From Pseudoduganella lurida (GTDB lineage: Bacteria; Pseudomonadota; Gammaproteobacteria; Burkholderiales; Burkholderiaceae_D): a stretch of 64,000 nucleotides of DNA. The stretch spans positions 1-64,000 of the forward strand of contig NZ_VLLB01000005.1 in the NCBI RefSeq assembly GCF_007830455.1, in the 5' to 3' direction. Under the pieces are notes generated by a model. It worked only from the letters and a program-made list of their open reading frames with translations. It made no database searches and was not told where the DNA came from. Positions 1 to 7,053 of this stretch are shown piece after piece (the first letter of the stretch is position 1; the number at the start of each line of letters is the position of its first letter). The position numbers were made by a program, and so were the translations under genes.

Positions 1-54
1 CCGCCACCGCCACCGCCACCGCCACCGCCACCGCCACCGCCACCGCTACCGCCA
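1..54. repeat. CCGCCA hexanucleotide tandem repeat
   Basis: Seven perfect CCGCCA units (1-42) are followed by one CCGCTA and one more CCGCCA. A degenerate CACCGT-rich stretch continues to about 120. The array is cut by the window edge, so its full length is unknown. It lies upstream of the glutathione S-transferase gene. The frame reading Pro-Pro through it is open up to that gene's start, so it could be untranslated leader or the end of something outside the window. Confidence 0.9.
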
Positions 55-171
55 CCACCGCTGCCATCACCGCTGCCACCGTCACGGTCACACCGTCACA
101 CCGTCACCACCGTCACCGCATCGTCGCCAGCAGCGCTACACTGCAAGCTCCACTCACACGACAGGACGATC

Positions 172-783
172 ATGGAACTGATTGGATTACTCGACTCGCC
201 GTACGTGCGCCGCACCGCCATCTGCCTCGACCTGCTCGGCGTCGCCTACGAGCACGTGCCGCTGTCCGTCTTCCGCAACTACGCCGACTTCGCGCAGTAC
301 AACCCGGTCGTGAAGGCGCCGACGCTCGTGCTGGAGGACGGCACGGCGCTGATGGATTCGAACCTGATCCTCGACTTCGTGCAGGGCCTGCCGGCGGCAA
401 CGCGTCGCCTGTGGCCGGACGATCCGGCTGCGCGCGCCCGCGCCTTCGCTCTCACCGGCATCGCGCTGGCCGCCTGCGAGAAGGCCGTGCAGATCATCTA
501 CGAACACGCGCTGCGGCCGGAAGAGAAATGGCATGCGCCCTGGCTCGAACGGGTGACGGGGCAGCTGGACGAAGCCTGCGTCCGGCTCGAGGACGAGGTG
601 GCGAAGAGAGCGCTGCCGACCGCGGTCGAGAGCTGGGGCGTGGCGGAGGTGACGGTGGCCGTCGCGTGGCAGTTCATCGTGGCGATGGTCAAGCATATCG
701 ACGCCAAGCGCTATCCGGTGCTGACCGCGTTCTCGGCAGAGGCGGAACGCCACCCGCTATTCGTCGCACGGCCCGGCGCATAG
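172..783 (+). CDS. Glutathione S-transferase family protein
   Basis: The product has 203 residues, the usual length for a cytosolic glutathione S-transferase, which conjugates or reduces substrates using glutathione. The N-terminal thioredoxin-fold half is clear: Ser9-Pro10 near the start of helix 1, the cis-proline in KAPTLV at Pro50, and Asp62-Ser63, which normally contacts the glutamyl part of glutathione. The C-terminal half (from about 85) is helical. An AGGA ribosome site five bases upstream supports the ATG at 172, although the same frame stays open to the window edge. The gene stands alone, so its substrate cannot be inferred. The family call is firm; the subclass is not. Confidence 0.85.
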   Translation: MELIGLLDSPYVRRTAICLDLLGVAYEHVPLSVFRNYADFAQYNPVVKAPTLVLEDGTALMDSNLILDFVQGLPAATRRLWPDDPAARARAFALTGIALAACEKAVQIIYEHALRPEEKWHAPWLERVTGQLDEACVRLEDEVAKRALPTAVESWGVAEVTVAVAWQFIVAMVKHIDAKRYPVLTAFSAEAERHPLFVARPGA

Positions 784-834
784 AACCTCCGGCGGCTCGC
801 GCCCGATCCCATCTCCAGGCTGCATCTCCGCATC

Positions 835-933
835 GTCATGCCTGCGGGTCATCCTGCCGCCCGCATCGACATGCCTGGGGGGCATCCTGAGGGCCGCATC
901 GACATGCCTGCCGGTCATTCCGCCGTCCGCCTT
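835..933. repeat. Three 33-bp imperfect tandem repeats
   Basis: The units are 835-867, 868-900 and 901-933. Each begins with G(T/A)CATGCCTG and carries a GGTCAT- or GGCATC-like core followed by a CCGC(A/C) end. The third unit runs into the last bases of the decayed nucleotidyltransferase gene, whose stop lies at 915-917. Because 33 bp is eleven codons, the array would encode an 11-residue repeat in an open frame, but no gene is convincing there. Confidence 0.85.
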
Positions 934-1709
934 GTCCTGCCTGCCGCCTCGTCCTCGGCAAACGCCACCCCGGCGCTGCGCCATTCGGCCGGCGCCGCCA
1001 GCCGGTATCCTTCCAGCAGCGGTCCGCCATGCGGCGCCAGCATCCGGTCGACGGCAGTGGTGAAGCGCCGCTTGCCGTCTTCGGGCTGCGGGATGATTGC
1101 TGCCATCGCTGCCACCAGATCGTCCGCCAGCACGGGGGCGACGGCGCGCAGGCGGCGGGCCAGGTGCTTGCCGGTACCGGTCCAGGCGCTGGCCGCGCGC
1201 AATGCCAGGTGCGCCAGCGCGTCGTACAGCTTCATGGCCGTGGCCAGCAATTCATCCGGCGCCCGGCCATCCACCAGGTCCTCGAGCAGCGTGGTGATCT
1301 CGTAGCGGCGCGCCGCCAACATGGCAGGCGTCGGAGGCTCCGGGCCGAGCTCGAGCAGCTTGCCGGCATGGCGGCGCAGCCAGGCTTCGGCGGCGCCGGC
1401 CGGCAGCACGTTCACGCCGTCGGCCACCATGTTCGCCAATGGCAGCCGGCCGGTGGGGCGGTCGATCACGCGGCAGAAGCGATCGAACGTGGCGGGGTCG
1501 TGGACGAACAGCTCGACGGTCCTTGTGCCGACCTTCAGCGTCTCGCGTCACGCACGGTCGACGTGGCCGAACACGAGCAGCAGGTCGATGCCGGAACTCG
1601 GCGTTGCCTCGCCGCGGGCGATCAAGCCGCCGATGATGGCGACCCTGGCATCCGGCCAGCGGGGCAGCAGTTCACGCTGGACCAGGGACGTCGCGGCGTC
1701 GATGTGCAT
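915..1709 (-). pseudogene. Nucleotidyltransferase (MNT/Pol-beta type), broken by an in-frame TGA
   Basis: Two same-frame open stretches (1778-1548 and 1469-915) are joined without frameshift through a TGA at 1550-1548. Reading through it gives one protein of about 264 residues. The N-terminal part matches the minimal nucleotidyltransferase motif (GGLIARGEATPSSGIDLLLVF) and the rest is helical, with a conserved-looking stretch PTGRLPLANMVADGVNVLP. The family's motif is normally GS followed by a (S/D)DxD pair. Here GS has become GG and the first acidic residue of the pair is Gly, so the catalytic site is damaged as well as truncated. The ATG at 1709 has a GAGG site five bases upstream. Both losses suggest real decay, but a sequencing error at the TGA cannot be excluded. 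Confidence 0.75.
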
Positions 1710-2164
1710 GGCGGCCTCGGTAAGGATGAGCATGCAGTGTAATGGCATTGCGGGCCATGAGCATCGCGCTCGGTGCATCCTGCCTGCCTTGTCACGCTCG
1801 CGCAGTCATCCTGGCAGACCACGCACCGCCGGCATCACGGCAGCGCATGCATCGACCGCGCCACGTGCGTTCGTCTTCTCGCAGCGACCTGCATCGCCGG
1901 CGCACCGATCACCACGAGTCCGGTTTTCCATGCCGCGCGCTGCCGGTGCCGAGCACGTTCGGTACGCGCCGAACGCCATCGCCGTTCGCAACGCGGCCCG
2001 GTGCAAAGGGCTCGCCGCGCATCGCACGCACGCGGGAACGTGCCGTTTACATCGCTGGCGCGCGAATTATTTTATGTGCGGTGTCAGCCGTGTCGCGTAA
2101 TGACGACGACGCGTAGCAGCCTTGTGTCGATGCCGCCTCATGCGCGCAGCCGCGTTGCGTCGCT

Positions 2165-2198
2165 TCGCATACGGCCTTTACCTAAAGGCGCTATGCGA
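2165..2198. repeat. Long dyad (CGCATA..GCCTTT / AAAGGC..TATGCG)
   Basis: The arms TCGCATA and GCCTTT pair with AAAGGC and TATGCGA across a four-base ACCT loop, with one internal two-base mismatch. This gives 13 paired positions per arm. No T-run follows on either strand, so it is not a standard terminator. It could be an operator or an RNA hairpin; no gene starts nearby. Confidence 0.7.
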
Positions 2199-2327
2199 TG
2201 CGTGGCCGATGCATGCGGATGCGATCGCGACAGCAGAAGGCACCACGCGCAGCGCGCGACGGCACGGCCAATGTGCGCTACCTCGCTGATCGCGTCAAAA
2301 AAACAGCGCGAAATGCATGCGTGCCGG

Positions 2328-2520
2328 TTGCGCATCAACAAGGTTTTCGTGTACTTTACGAACTTGAAAATGCGAGGACTTGCAAGCACTCTTTGAACGA
2401 TGCGCAGTCACCGCAAAAACCGAACAACAACAGGACATCAAGTTCGCACAATATGCATAACCATCGCACGGTTAACGGATAAGCCGCCTCGCCTGAAAGA
2501 CTCGGGCCGGGCGGTTTTTT
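2328..2520 (+). ncRNA. Candidate small RNA with its own promoter and terminator
   Basis: A possible promoter (TTGCGC at 2328-2333, 18-base spacer, TACTTT at 2352-2357) is followed by an A+T-richer stretch. A hairpin with a six-T tail ends it at 2520. A transcript of about 155 bases would start near 2364. The open frame in this stretch (to 2482) has no recognisable features and poor composition for this genome. The call rests only on the pairing of a promoter-like sequence with a terminator and no gene between, so it is tentative. Confidence 0.3.
2484..2520 (+). terminator. Rho-independent terminator-like hairpin
   Basis: CCGCC (2484-2488) pairs with GGCGG (2510-2514). The pairing continues through a wobble and one mismatch into a further GCC/GGC block, and TTTTTT follows at 2515-2520. 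No gene on the plus strand ends just upstream, which is what suggests a small RNA. Confidence 0.6.
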
Positions 2521-2761
2521 CTTTGCCATCCGTGAGGTGCGATGGGCAGAACGGATGTCGATGATGGTGCTAGACGTTGGTGCTGAGCGAGCGCCCAACG
2601 CGGGAGATGTAGAACAAGAATGAGTATCCGCCGCCGCGGCCACGGCCGGGCGACGGATCGAATGGCTGAAGTGCTGCAGTCGTGAGGAGCTGCAGCAGTT
2701 CAGCCGGGTGCCGAATTCATTAGCGCAAACACCAAGCTGCTTGTGCCGATGAATAATTCGC

Positions 2762-2785
2762 CCGGCCTGTCGACGGGCAGGCCGG
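2762..2785. repeat. Inverted repeat in the leader of the H1-like gene
   Basis: CCGGCCTG (2762-2769) and CAGGCCGG (2778-2785) form a perfect eight-base stem with an eight-base loop, 50 bases before the start codon of the H1-like gene. Only a weak T-run follows, so it could be a leader hairpin or an operator as easily as a terminator. Confidence 0.6.
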
Positions 2786-2835
2786 ACGGGTTTCAACCAT
2801 GTGTGTATTTTCATCCCGGATGAAGGAGAATTTAA

Positions 2836-4011
2836 ATGGCTACCGCCGCAAAGAAAACCGAAGTGAAGAAGCCAGCCGCCACCAAGGCCGCTGCCCCAGC
2901 AAAGAAAGCTGCAACCAAGTCCGCGACCGCTGCCAAGTCCACCGCTGCCAAGTCGACCGCTACCAAGTCGACCGCTACCAAGTCGACCGCTAAGCCGGCA
3001 GCGAAGAAAGCCACCACGGCCGCCAAGCCTGCTGCGAAGAAGACGACTGCAGCCAAGCCGGCAGCCGCCAAGAAGACCACGGCCGCCAAGCCGGCAGCCA
3101 AGAAAACCACTGCAACGAAGTCCGCAGTGACGGCGAAGAAGTCGACGACGGCCGCGAAGAAAACCACCGCGACCAAGTCCACCGCCAAGCCGGCAGCGAA
3201 GAAGACCGCCGCCAAGTCGGCCACGAAGTCGACGGCATCGAAGTCGACCGCATCGAAGTCCACCGCTTCGAAGTCCACGGCGTCGAAGTCCACTGCGTCC
3301 AAGTCGACGGCATCGAAGTCCACCGCGCGCTCGGCCGCCAAGCCGGCAGCGAAGAAGACTGCAGCCAAGACCGCCACCAAGTCGACCGCGAAGTCGGCCG
3401 CCAAGCCGGTAGCGAAGAAGGCCGCGACGAAGACCGCCACCAAGTCGGCAGCCAAGTCCACCGCCAAGCTGGCCGCCAAGAAAACCGCGACCAAGGCCGC
3501 TGCCAAGCCAGCAGCCAAGAAGGTAGCCACCAAGGCCGCCGCCAAGCCGGCAGCAAAGAAAGCCGCCGCCAAGCCAGCCGCCAAGAAGGCCGCCGCGAAG
3601 CCAGCTGCGAAGCCGGCCGCCAAGAAAGCCGCTGCCAAGCCAGCTGCCAAACCAGCTGCCAAACCAGCTGCAAAACCAGCCGCCAAGCCAGTCGCCAAGA
3701 AAGCTGCCGCCAAGCCGGCAGCCCAGCAGGCGCCTGTCAAAAGCACCGCTGCCAAGCCGGCAGCGAAAAAAGTAGCCGTCAAGTCGACCGACAAGGCCGA
3801 TACGACCGCTGCTGCTGCACCAGCAACCGCCGCCGCCGCGCCAGCCGAGAAGAAGGCTGCCGCGCCGAAGAAGGCTGCTACCGCGAAGAAGGATTCCGCT
3901 CCGGCCACGTCGGCACCTGCGGCACCTGCCGCCGCTGCAACACCGGCAGCGAAGACCACGCTGGCACCGGCCGCCGCATGGCCGTTCCCGACCAGCACCC
4001 GTCCTTCCTGA
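2836..4011 (+). CDS. Histone H1-like alanine/lysine-rich nucleoid protein
   Basis: The 391 residues are almost entirely Ala, Lys, Pro, Thr and Ser in repeats of the KPAAKK and KSTAS type, as in the H1-like DNA-binding proteins of Burkholderiales and the AlgP/Hc1 group. Such proteins bind DNA through their basic tail and affect nucleoid structure; that role is inferred from composition. A six-fold five-residue repeat (KSTAS) covers about 3230-3325. The last 18 residues break the pattern and end in a distinct tail, AAAWPFPTSTRPS, which looks conserved rather than repetitive. The start is fixed by GGAGA seven bases before ATG 2836. The repeats make the length prone to change. A long frame on the opposite strand is a shadow of the biased composition. 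Confidence 0.85.
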   Translation: MATAAKKTEVKKPAATKAAAPAKKAATKSATAAKSTAAKSTATKSTATKSTAKPAAKKATTAAKPAAKKTTAAKPAAAKKTTAAKPAAKKTTATKSAVTAKKSTTAAKKTTATKSTAKPAAKKTAAKSATKSTASKSTASKSTASKSTASKSTASKSTASKSTARSAAKPAAKKTAAKTATKSTAKSAAKPVAKKAATKTATKSAAKSTAKLAAKKTATKAAAKPAAKKVATKAAAKPAAKKAAAKPAAKKAAAKPAAKPAAKKAAAKPAAKPAAKPAAKPAAKPVAKKAAAKPAAQQAPVKSTAAKPAAKKVAVKSTDKADTTAAAAPATAAAAPAEKKAAAPKKAATAKKDSAPATSAPAAPAAAATPAAKTTLAPAAAWPFPTSTRPS

Positions 4012-4019
4012 TCCGAAGA

Positions 4020-4111
4020 CGATGCGCGGACCGGTACCGTGCCGGACCGCGCATCGTTGTCGGGCTGATGGGCAATACCGCTGTGTGAGACAATCGCACA
4101 GCGGTTTTTTT
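4020..4111 (+). terminator. Double hairpin terminator after the H1-like gene
   Basis: A first hairpin pairs CGATGCGCGG (4020-4029) with CCGCGCATCG (4047-4056). A second pairs ACCGCTGTG (4077-4085) with CACAGCGGT (4097-4105) and runs into seven T at 4105-4111. The second is a textbook terminator; the first may help or protect the 3' end. Confidence 0.85.
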
Positions 4112-4124
4112 ATGGAGAATGCCC

Positions 4125-4649
4125 GTGCTTAGTATTGTGATGCTGATCGTCGATACCGTTGCCGTCCTGCTGGGCGGCGTGCTGCTGCTGCGGTTCTGGA
4201 TGCAGGCGATACGGGTGCGCCCGCCCTCGTCGGTGGCGCAGTTTACGTTTCAGCTGTCGGACTGGCTGGTGCGCCCGATGCGCCGCCTCGTGCCGGGCGT
4301 GGGCGGCTACGACTGGGCCAGCCTGCTGGGCGCCTTCCTGATCGTGCTGCTGGCTACCTCGGTGCGCTGGTTTGCCGGCTATCCGTTCGAGGCGATCCTG
4401 CTGGTGGCGCTGCACCGCTTCCTGTCCTGGATCCTGTACGGCTTCATGGCGCTGCTGGTGGTCGAGGCGGTGTTCAGCTGGGTCAATCCGAATGCGCCGC
4501 TGGCGCCGTTCGTGCGGGCCATGAACGAGCCGCTGCTGCGTCCCGTGCGCCGCGTGGTGCCGCTGGTGGGCAATCTCGACCTGTCGCTGCTGGTGGCCCT
4601 GGTGCTGCTGCAGATCGCCCAGATCCTGCTGGACATGTTGTTCCGCTGA
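4125..4649 (+). CDS. yggT: YggT family membrane protein
   Basis: This is a small integral membrane protein with two YggT domains in tandem, each with two hydrophobic segments. The repeated motif is visible as LVRPMRRLVPGVGGYDW in the first half and LLRPVRRVVPLVGNLDLS in the second. The cellular role is not settled; homologues have been linked to osmotic tolerance and to membrane or cell-division functions. An ATG at 4119 lies only one base from the GGAG site. The in-frame GTG at 4125 has the same site at seven bases and is preferred here, giving 174 residues instead of 176. It stands between two terminators, so it is probably transcribed alone. Confidence 0.85.
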   Translation: MLSIVMLIVDTVAVLLGGVLLLRFWMQAIRVRPPSSVAQFTFQLSDWLVRPMRRLVPGVGGYDWASLLGAFLIVLLATSVRWFAGYPFEAILLVALHRFLSWILYGFMALLVVEAVFSWVNPNAPLAPFVRAMNEPLLRPVRRVVPLVGNLDLSLLVALVLLQIAQILLDMLFR

Positions 4650-4670
4650 AGCTCGCCATCTCTGCCATGC

Positions 4671-4700
4671 AAAAAGGCGCCATCGGCGCCTTTGTTTTTT
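4671..4700. terminator. Bidirectional terminator between yggT and the pfkB operon
   Basis: AAAGGCGCC (4673-4681) and GGCGCCTTT (4685-4693) form a nine-base stem with an ATC loop. It is flanked by A-runs on the left and a six-T run on the right. The flanking genes converge on it, so it probably ends both transcripts. Confidence 0.9.
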
Positions 4701-4704
4701 GAAT

Positions 4705-4722
4705 AGGTGCCTGTCCCCGATG
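4705..4722. repeat. Short dispersed motif TGCCTGTCCCCGAT
   Basis: The stretch GGTGCCTGTCCCCGAT is almost repeated at 16620-16637, and a shorter GTCCCCGAT occurs at 61072-61080, always between genes. It resembles half of the palindromic repeats listed elsewhere in the window. Confidence 0.5.
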
Positions 4723-4728
4723 CGGGTA

Positions 4729-5664
4729 TCAGTAGCGGTAGCCGAACGCCTGCTCGAAGCGGTCGGCGATCTGTTCCTTCGTGTAGACATGGTTCTGGGC
4801 ACCCTTGTGGGCGATCTTCAGCGCGCCCAGCAGGCTGGCCAGGCGGCCCGTCGTTTCCCAGCCCAGGTCGTGCGTCAGGCCGTACAACAGGCCGGCGCGG
4901 TAGGCATCGCCGCAGCCGGTCGGGTCCAGCACGGCCGCTTCCACGGCCGGGATGTCGATGCGCTGGCCTTCCGTGTAGATCTCGGAACCCTTCTCGCCGC
5001 GCGTGATGATCAGCGCTTCCACGCGCGCTGCGATCTCGTCCAGCGACAGGCCGGTGCGCGCCGTCAGCAGCTCGATCTCGTAGTCGTTGGTGGTTACATA
5101 GGTTGCCAGCTCGATGAAGCGCACCAGCTGTTCCGGCGTGAACATGGGCAGCTGCTGGCCCGGGTCGAACACGAACGGGATGCCCAGGCGGGCCAGGTCC
5201 TCGGCGTGCTTCAGCATCCCCAGGTGGCCGTCCGGCGAGATGATCGCCAGCCGCGCCGGACCGGCCGCCTCGACCTCGTTCTCGTGCGCGAACGACATGG
5301 CGCCCGGGTGGAAGGCGTTGATCTGGTTGTTGTCCGAATCGGCCGTGACGAAGCACTGCGCGTTGTAGGCATCCTTCTTGATCAGGATGTTCTGCGTGGC
5401 GATGCCCAGGTGCTGCAGGCGCTCCAGGTACGGTGCGCAGTCCTGGCCCATCACGCCGACGATGCGCGGGTCGCCGCCCAGCATCTTGAGGTTGTAGGCG
5501 ATATTGCCGGAGCAGCCGCCGAACTCGGTGCGCATGGTCGGCACCAGGAAGGACACGTTGACCTTGTGCAGCTGGTCGGCCAGCAGCGTGTCGCCGAAGC
5601 GGCCTTCGTACTGCATGATGATGTCGATGGCGAGCGAGCCACAGATCAGGGAAGTCTGGTTCAT
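4729..5664 (-). CDS. PfkB family carbohydrate/nucleoside kinase
   Basis: The 311-residue protein has the ribokinase fold signatures: a GG(C/A)xxN stretch at 49-54 (GGCSGN) for substrate binding, and DPTGCGDAYRAG at 247-258, where Asp253 is the expected catalytic base and the Gly-rich turn forms the anion hole. It phosphorylates a sugar or nucleoside with ATP; relatives are often annotated as adenosine kinase, but the substrate cannot be fixed from sequence alone. It starts ten bases after the DUF3426 gene and is the last gene of the long minus-strand cluster that begins with accB or earlier. A bidirectional terminator follows. Confidence 0.85.
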   Translation of the reverse strand: MNQTSLICGSLAIDIIMQYEGRFGDTLLADQLHKVNVSFLVPTMRTEFGGCSGNIAYNLKMLGGDPRIVGVMGQDCAPYLERLQHLGIATQNILIKKDAYNAQCFVTADSDNNQINAFHPGAMSFAHENEVEAAGPARLAIISPDGHLGMLKHAEDLARLGIPFVFDPGQQLPMFTPEQLVRFIELATYVTTNDYEIELLTARTGLSLDEIAARVEALIITRGEKGSEIYTEGQRIDIPAVEAAVLDPTGCGDAYRAGLLYGLTHDLGWETTGRLASLLGALKIAHKGAQNHVYTKEQIADRFEQAFGYRY

Positions 5665-5674
5665 TGGGATGTCT

Positions 5675-7042
5675 TTAAGGGTAGAAGATGGCGATGCGGT
5701 AGCCGGATGCTTTCACTCGATCCAGCACGAAATACAGTTTGACGGGCTGCTCGCTGCGCGGGCCGAAGCCACGCGCCAGCGTTGCCGCCGCGGCAGAAGT
5801 GGTGGTCGCCGCAGTGGCCCGGGCGGTGGCCGATGCAGGGGCTGCGGCCGAACCTGCCGGCCGCGCCGGGTCGGCCAGGTAGTCGCGTGGCGCGAACACG
5901 CGGCGCAGCACGGGCTTCTCGGCCGCGTCCTTCAGCACCAGTTCGATGTGCGGCCAGGCCTGCACGGAGCGGGACTGGTTGCGCAGCACCGTCACATAGC
6001 TGAACGTGGCCGGGCCCAGCGTCTGCAGCTCGCCTTGTTCGACGGCCAGCGCATCGATCTGGCGCGGCAGGCCGATGGTGCAGCCGAGCGTGCCGCACAG
6101 CGCCTGCAGTGCCGGTTTCAGGTCGGGATGGTCGGCGGCCAGGCGGCTGCCCAGCGAAAAGACGCCCTGGACCAGCAGCGCCAGCACCAGCAGCGGCACG
6201 CCGGCCAGCATGGCGATGCGCGCGATCCGGGCGCCACGCTGGCGGCGGTTGGCGCGGCGCACGAAGTCGGGTTCGTCATCGTCACTGCCGTTGTCGTTGT
6301 TGCTGCCGCTGTCGTTGTTGCTGTCGTTGTCATTGTCGTTGTTGCTGCCGCTGACGTTGTAGTTGTTGCCGCCGCTGCCGCCGTTTTCGGTTTCGCTGGC
6401 ATTGCCGGTAACGTCCGCCCCCGCAGTGTCGGCAGCACGCTGCGCCGCGGTGTCGGCCTCGGCGCGGTCGGCGATGCGGGCGGCTTCCCGGTCCAGCGTG
6501 CCGGCACCGGCGGCCAGCAGCGCGCTTTCCGGTGCGGCCGCCAGCAGGTCGGCCGCGGCGGCGTCGTCGGCGGCGCGGTCGGTGCTGTCGTGGGATTCGG
6601 GTTCGGTTGCCGCGGTGTCCAGGATCCCGACGTACGGCTCGGCACGGTCACGCGCTGCGTCGCGCGGCGTCTCGCCATGCGGTGCTTCATCATGCGGCGC
6701 TGCGTCGAGCGGTGTTTCGCCGGACGCTATGTCGTCGGGCGGTATTTCGTCGAAATGATGCAGGTCGTCGAGCGCCACCGCCACGATGTGCTCGGAGGGC
6801 ATGTCGAAGCCGGGTTCGGCGCTGTCGGTCCGGATGGCAGCAGGGGCAGGATCAGGAGCAGAGGCAGGGGCAGGGATGGGAGCCGGGATGGCAGGTGCGG
6901 GCGGCGCCTCCACGAGCGCAGCATTGCCGTCAAAGACTTCGCTGCAGGCCCCGCAACGGACAATGCCCCCACGCAGCTTCAACTGGTCCAGGGCGACCCG
7001 GAACACGGTATGGCAGTGGGGGCATTTGGTGGCGAGCGCCAT
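5675..7042 (-). CDS. Zinc-ribbon and DUF3426 domain membrane protein
   Basis: The start at ATG 7042 is set by the N-terminal zinc ribbon MALATKCPHC...CGAC (Cys7, 10, 30, 33), typical of the MJ0042 family. A long acidic, Ala/Pro-rich linker follows and ends in a run of Asn, Asp, Ser and Gly. Then comes one membrane segment (about MLAGVPLLVLALLVQGVF) and a C-terminal DUF3426 domain of about 150 residues, interrupted by an Ala/Thr-rich insert. In Burkholderiales this protein commonly follows prmA, as here (11-base gap). Its function is unknown; the layout suggests a cytoplasmic metal-binding head and a periplasmic domain. It has 455 residues, and most of the length variation is in the linker. 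Confidence 0.8.
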   Translation of the reverse strand: MALATKCPHCHTVFRVALDQLKLRGGIVRCGACSEVFDGNAALVEAPPAPAIPAPIPAPASAPDPAPAAIRTDSAEPGFDMPSEHIVAVALDDLHHFDEIPPDDIASGETPLDAAPHDEAPHGETPRDAARDRAEPYVGILDTAATEPESHDSTDRAADDAAAADLLAAAPESALLAAGAGTLDREAARIADRAEADTAAQRAADTAGADVTGNASETENGGSGGNNYNVSGSNNDNDNDSNNDSGSNNDNGSDDDEPDFVRRANRRQRGARIARIAMLAGVPLLVLALLVQGVFSLGSRLAADHPDLKPALQALCGTLGCTIGLPRQIDALAVEQGELQTLGPATFSYVTVLRNQSRSVQAWPHIELVLKDAAEKPVLRRVFAPRDYLADPARPAGSAAAPASATARATAATTTSAAAATLARGFGPRSEQPVKLYFVLDRVKASGYRIAIFYP

Positions 7043-7053
7043 GCGTCCGGGGT

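Larger units (their letters stand above)
1780..2835. other. About 1 kb without a convincing gene
   Basis: Open frames here have no recognisable domain and overlap each other in several frames. The stretch is visibly richer in A+T than its surroundings in parts (2040-2100, 2330-2470). It contains a small inverted repeat at 1956-1975 (CGTTCGG, six-base loop, CCGAACG), the long dyad at 2165-2198, a terminator-like hairpin at 2484-2520 not preceded by a gene, and the leader of the H1-like gene. It may hold a small RNA and regulatory sites. Confidence 0.6.

Noticed and set aside
1..120. CRISPR array in the hexamer repeat region
   Set aside because: Units are six bases with no spacers; no cas genes are present.
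757..1030. Minus-strand frames that translate the 33-bp repeats into an 11-residue repeat
   Set aside because: No ribosome site, no family match, and two frames do so equally; more likely non-coding repeats.
1548..1550. Selenocysteine insertion at the TGA of the nucleotidyltransferase gene
   Set aside because: The family has no selenocysteine members known to me, no clear stem-loop follows at the required distance, and the catalytic residues are already lost.
1742..2482. Several plus-strand frames in the 1.8-2.5 kb region as possible small genes
   Set aside because: Their translations are Arg/Ala/His-rich without any domain, overlap in three frames and lack consistent ribosome sites.
2832..3998. 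Long minus-strand frame (388 residues, Ala/Val/Phe-rich) opposite the H1-like gene
   Set aside because: It is the shadow of the Lys/Ala-rich codon bias; Lys-rich sense gives Phe/Leu-rich antisense, and there is no ribosome site or domain.
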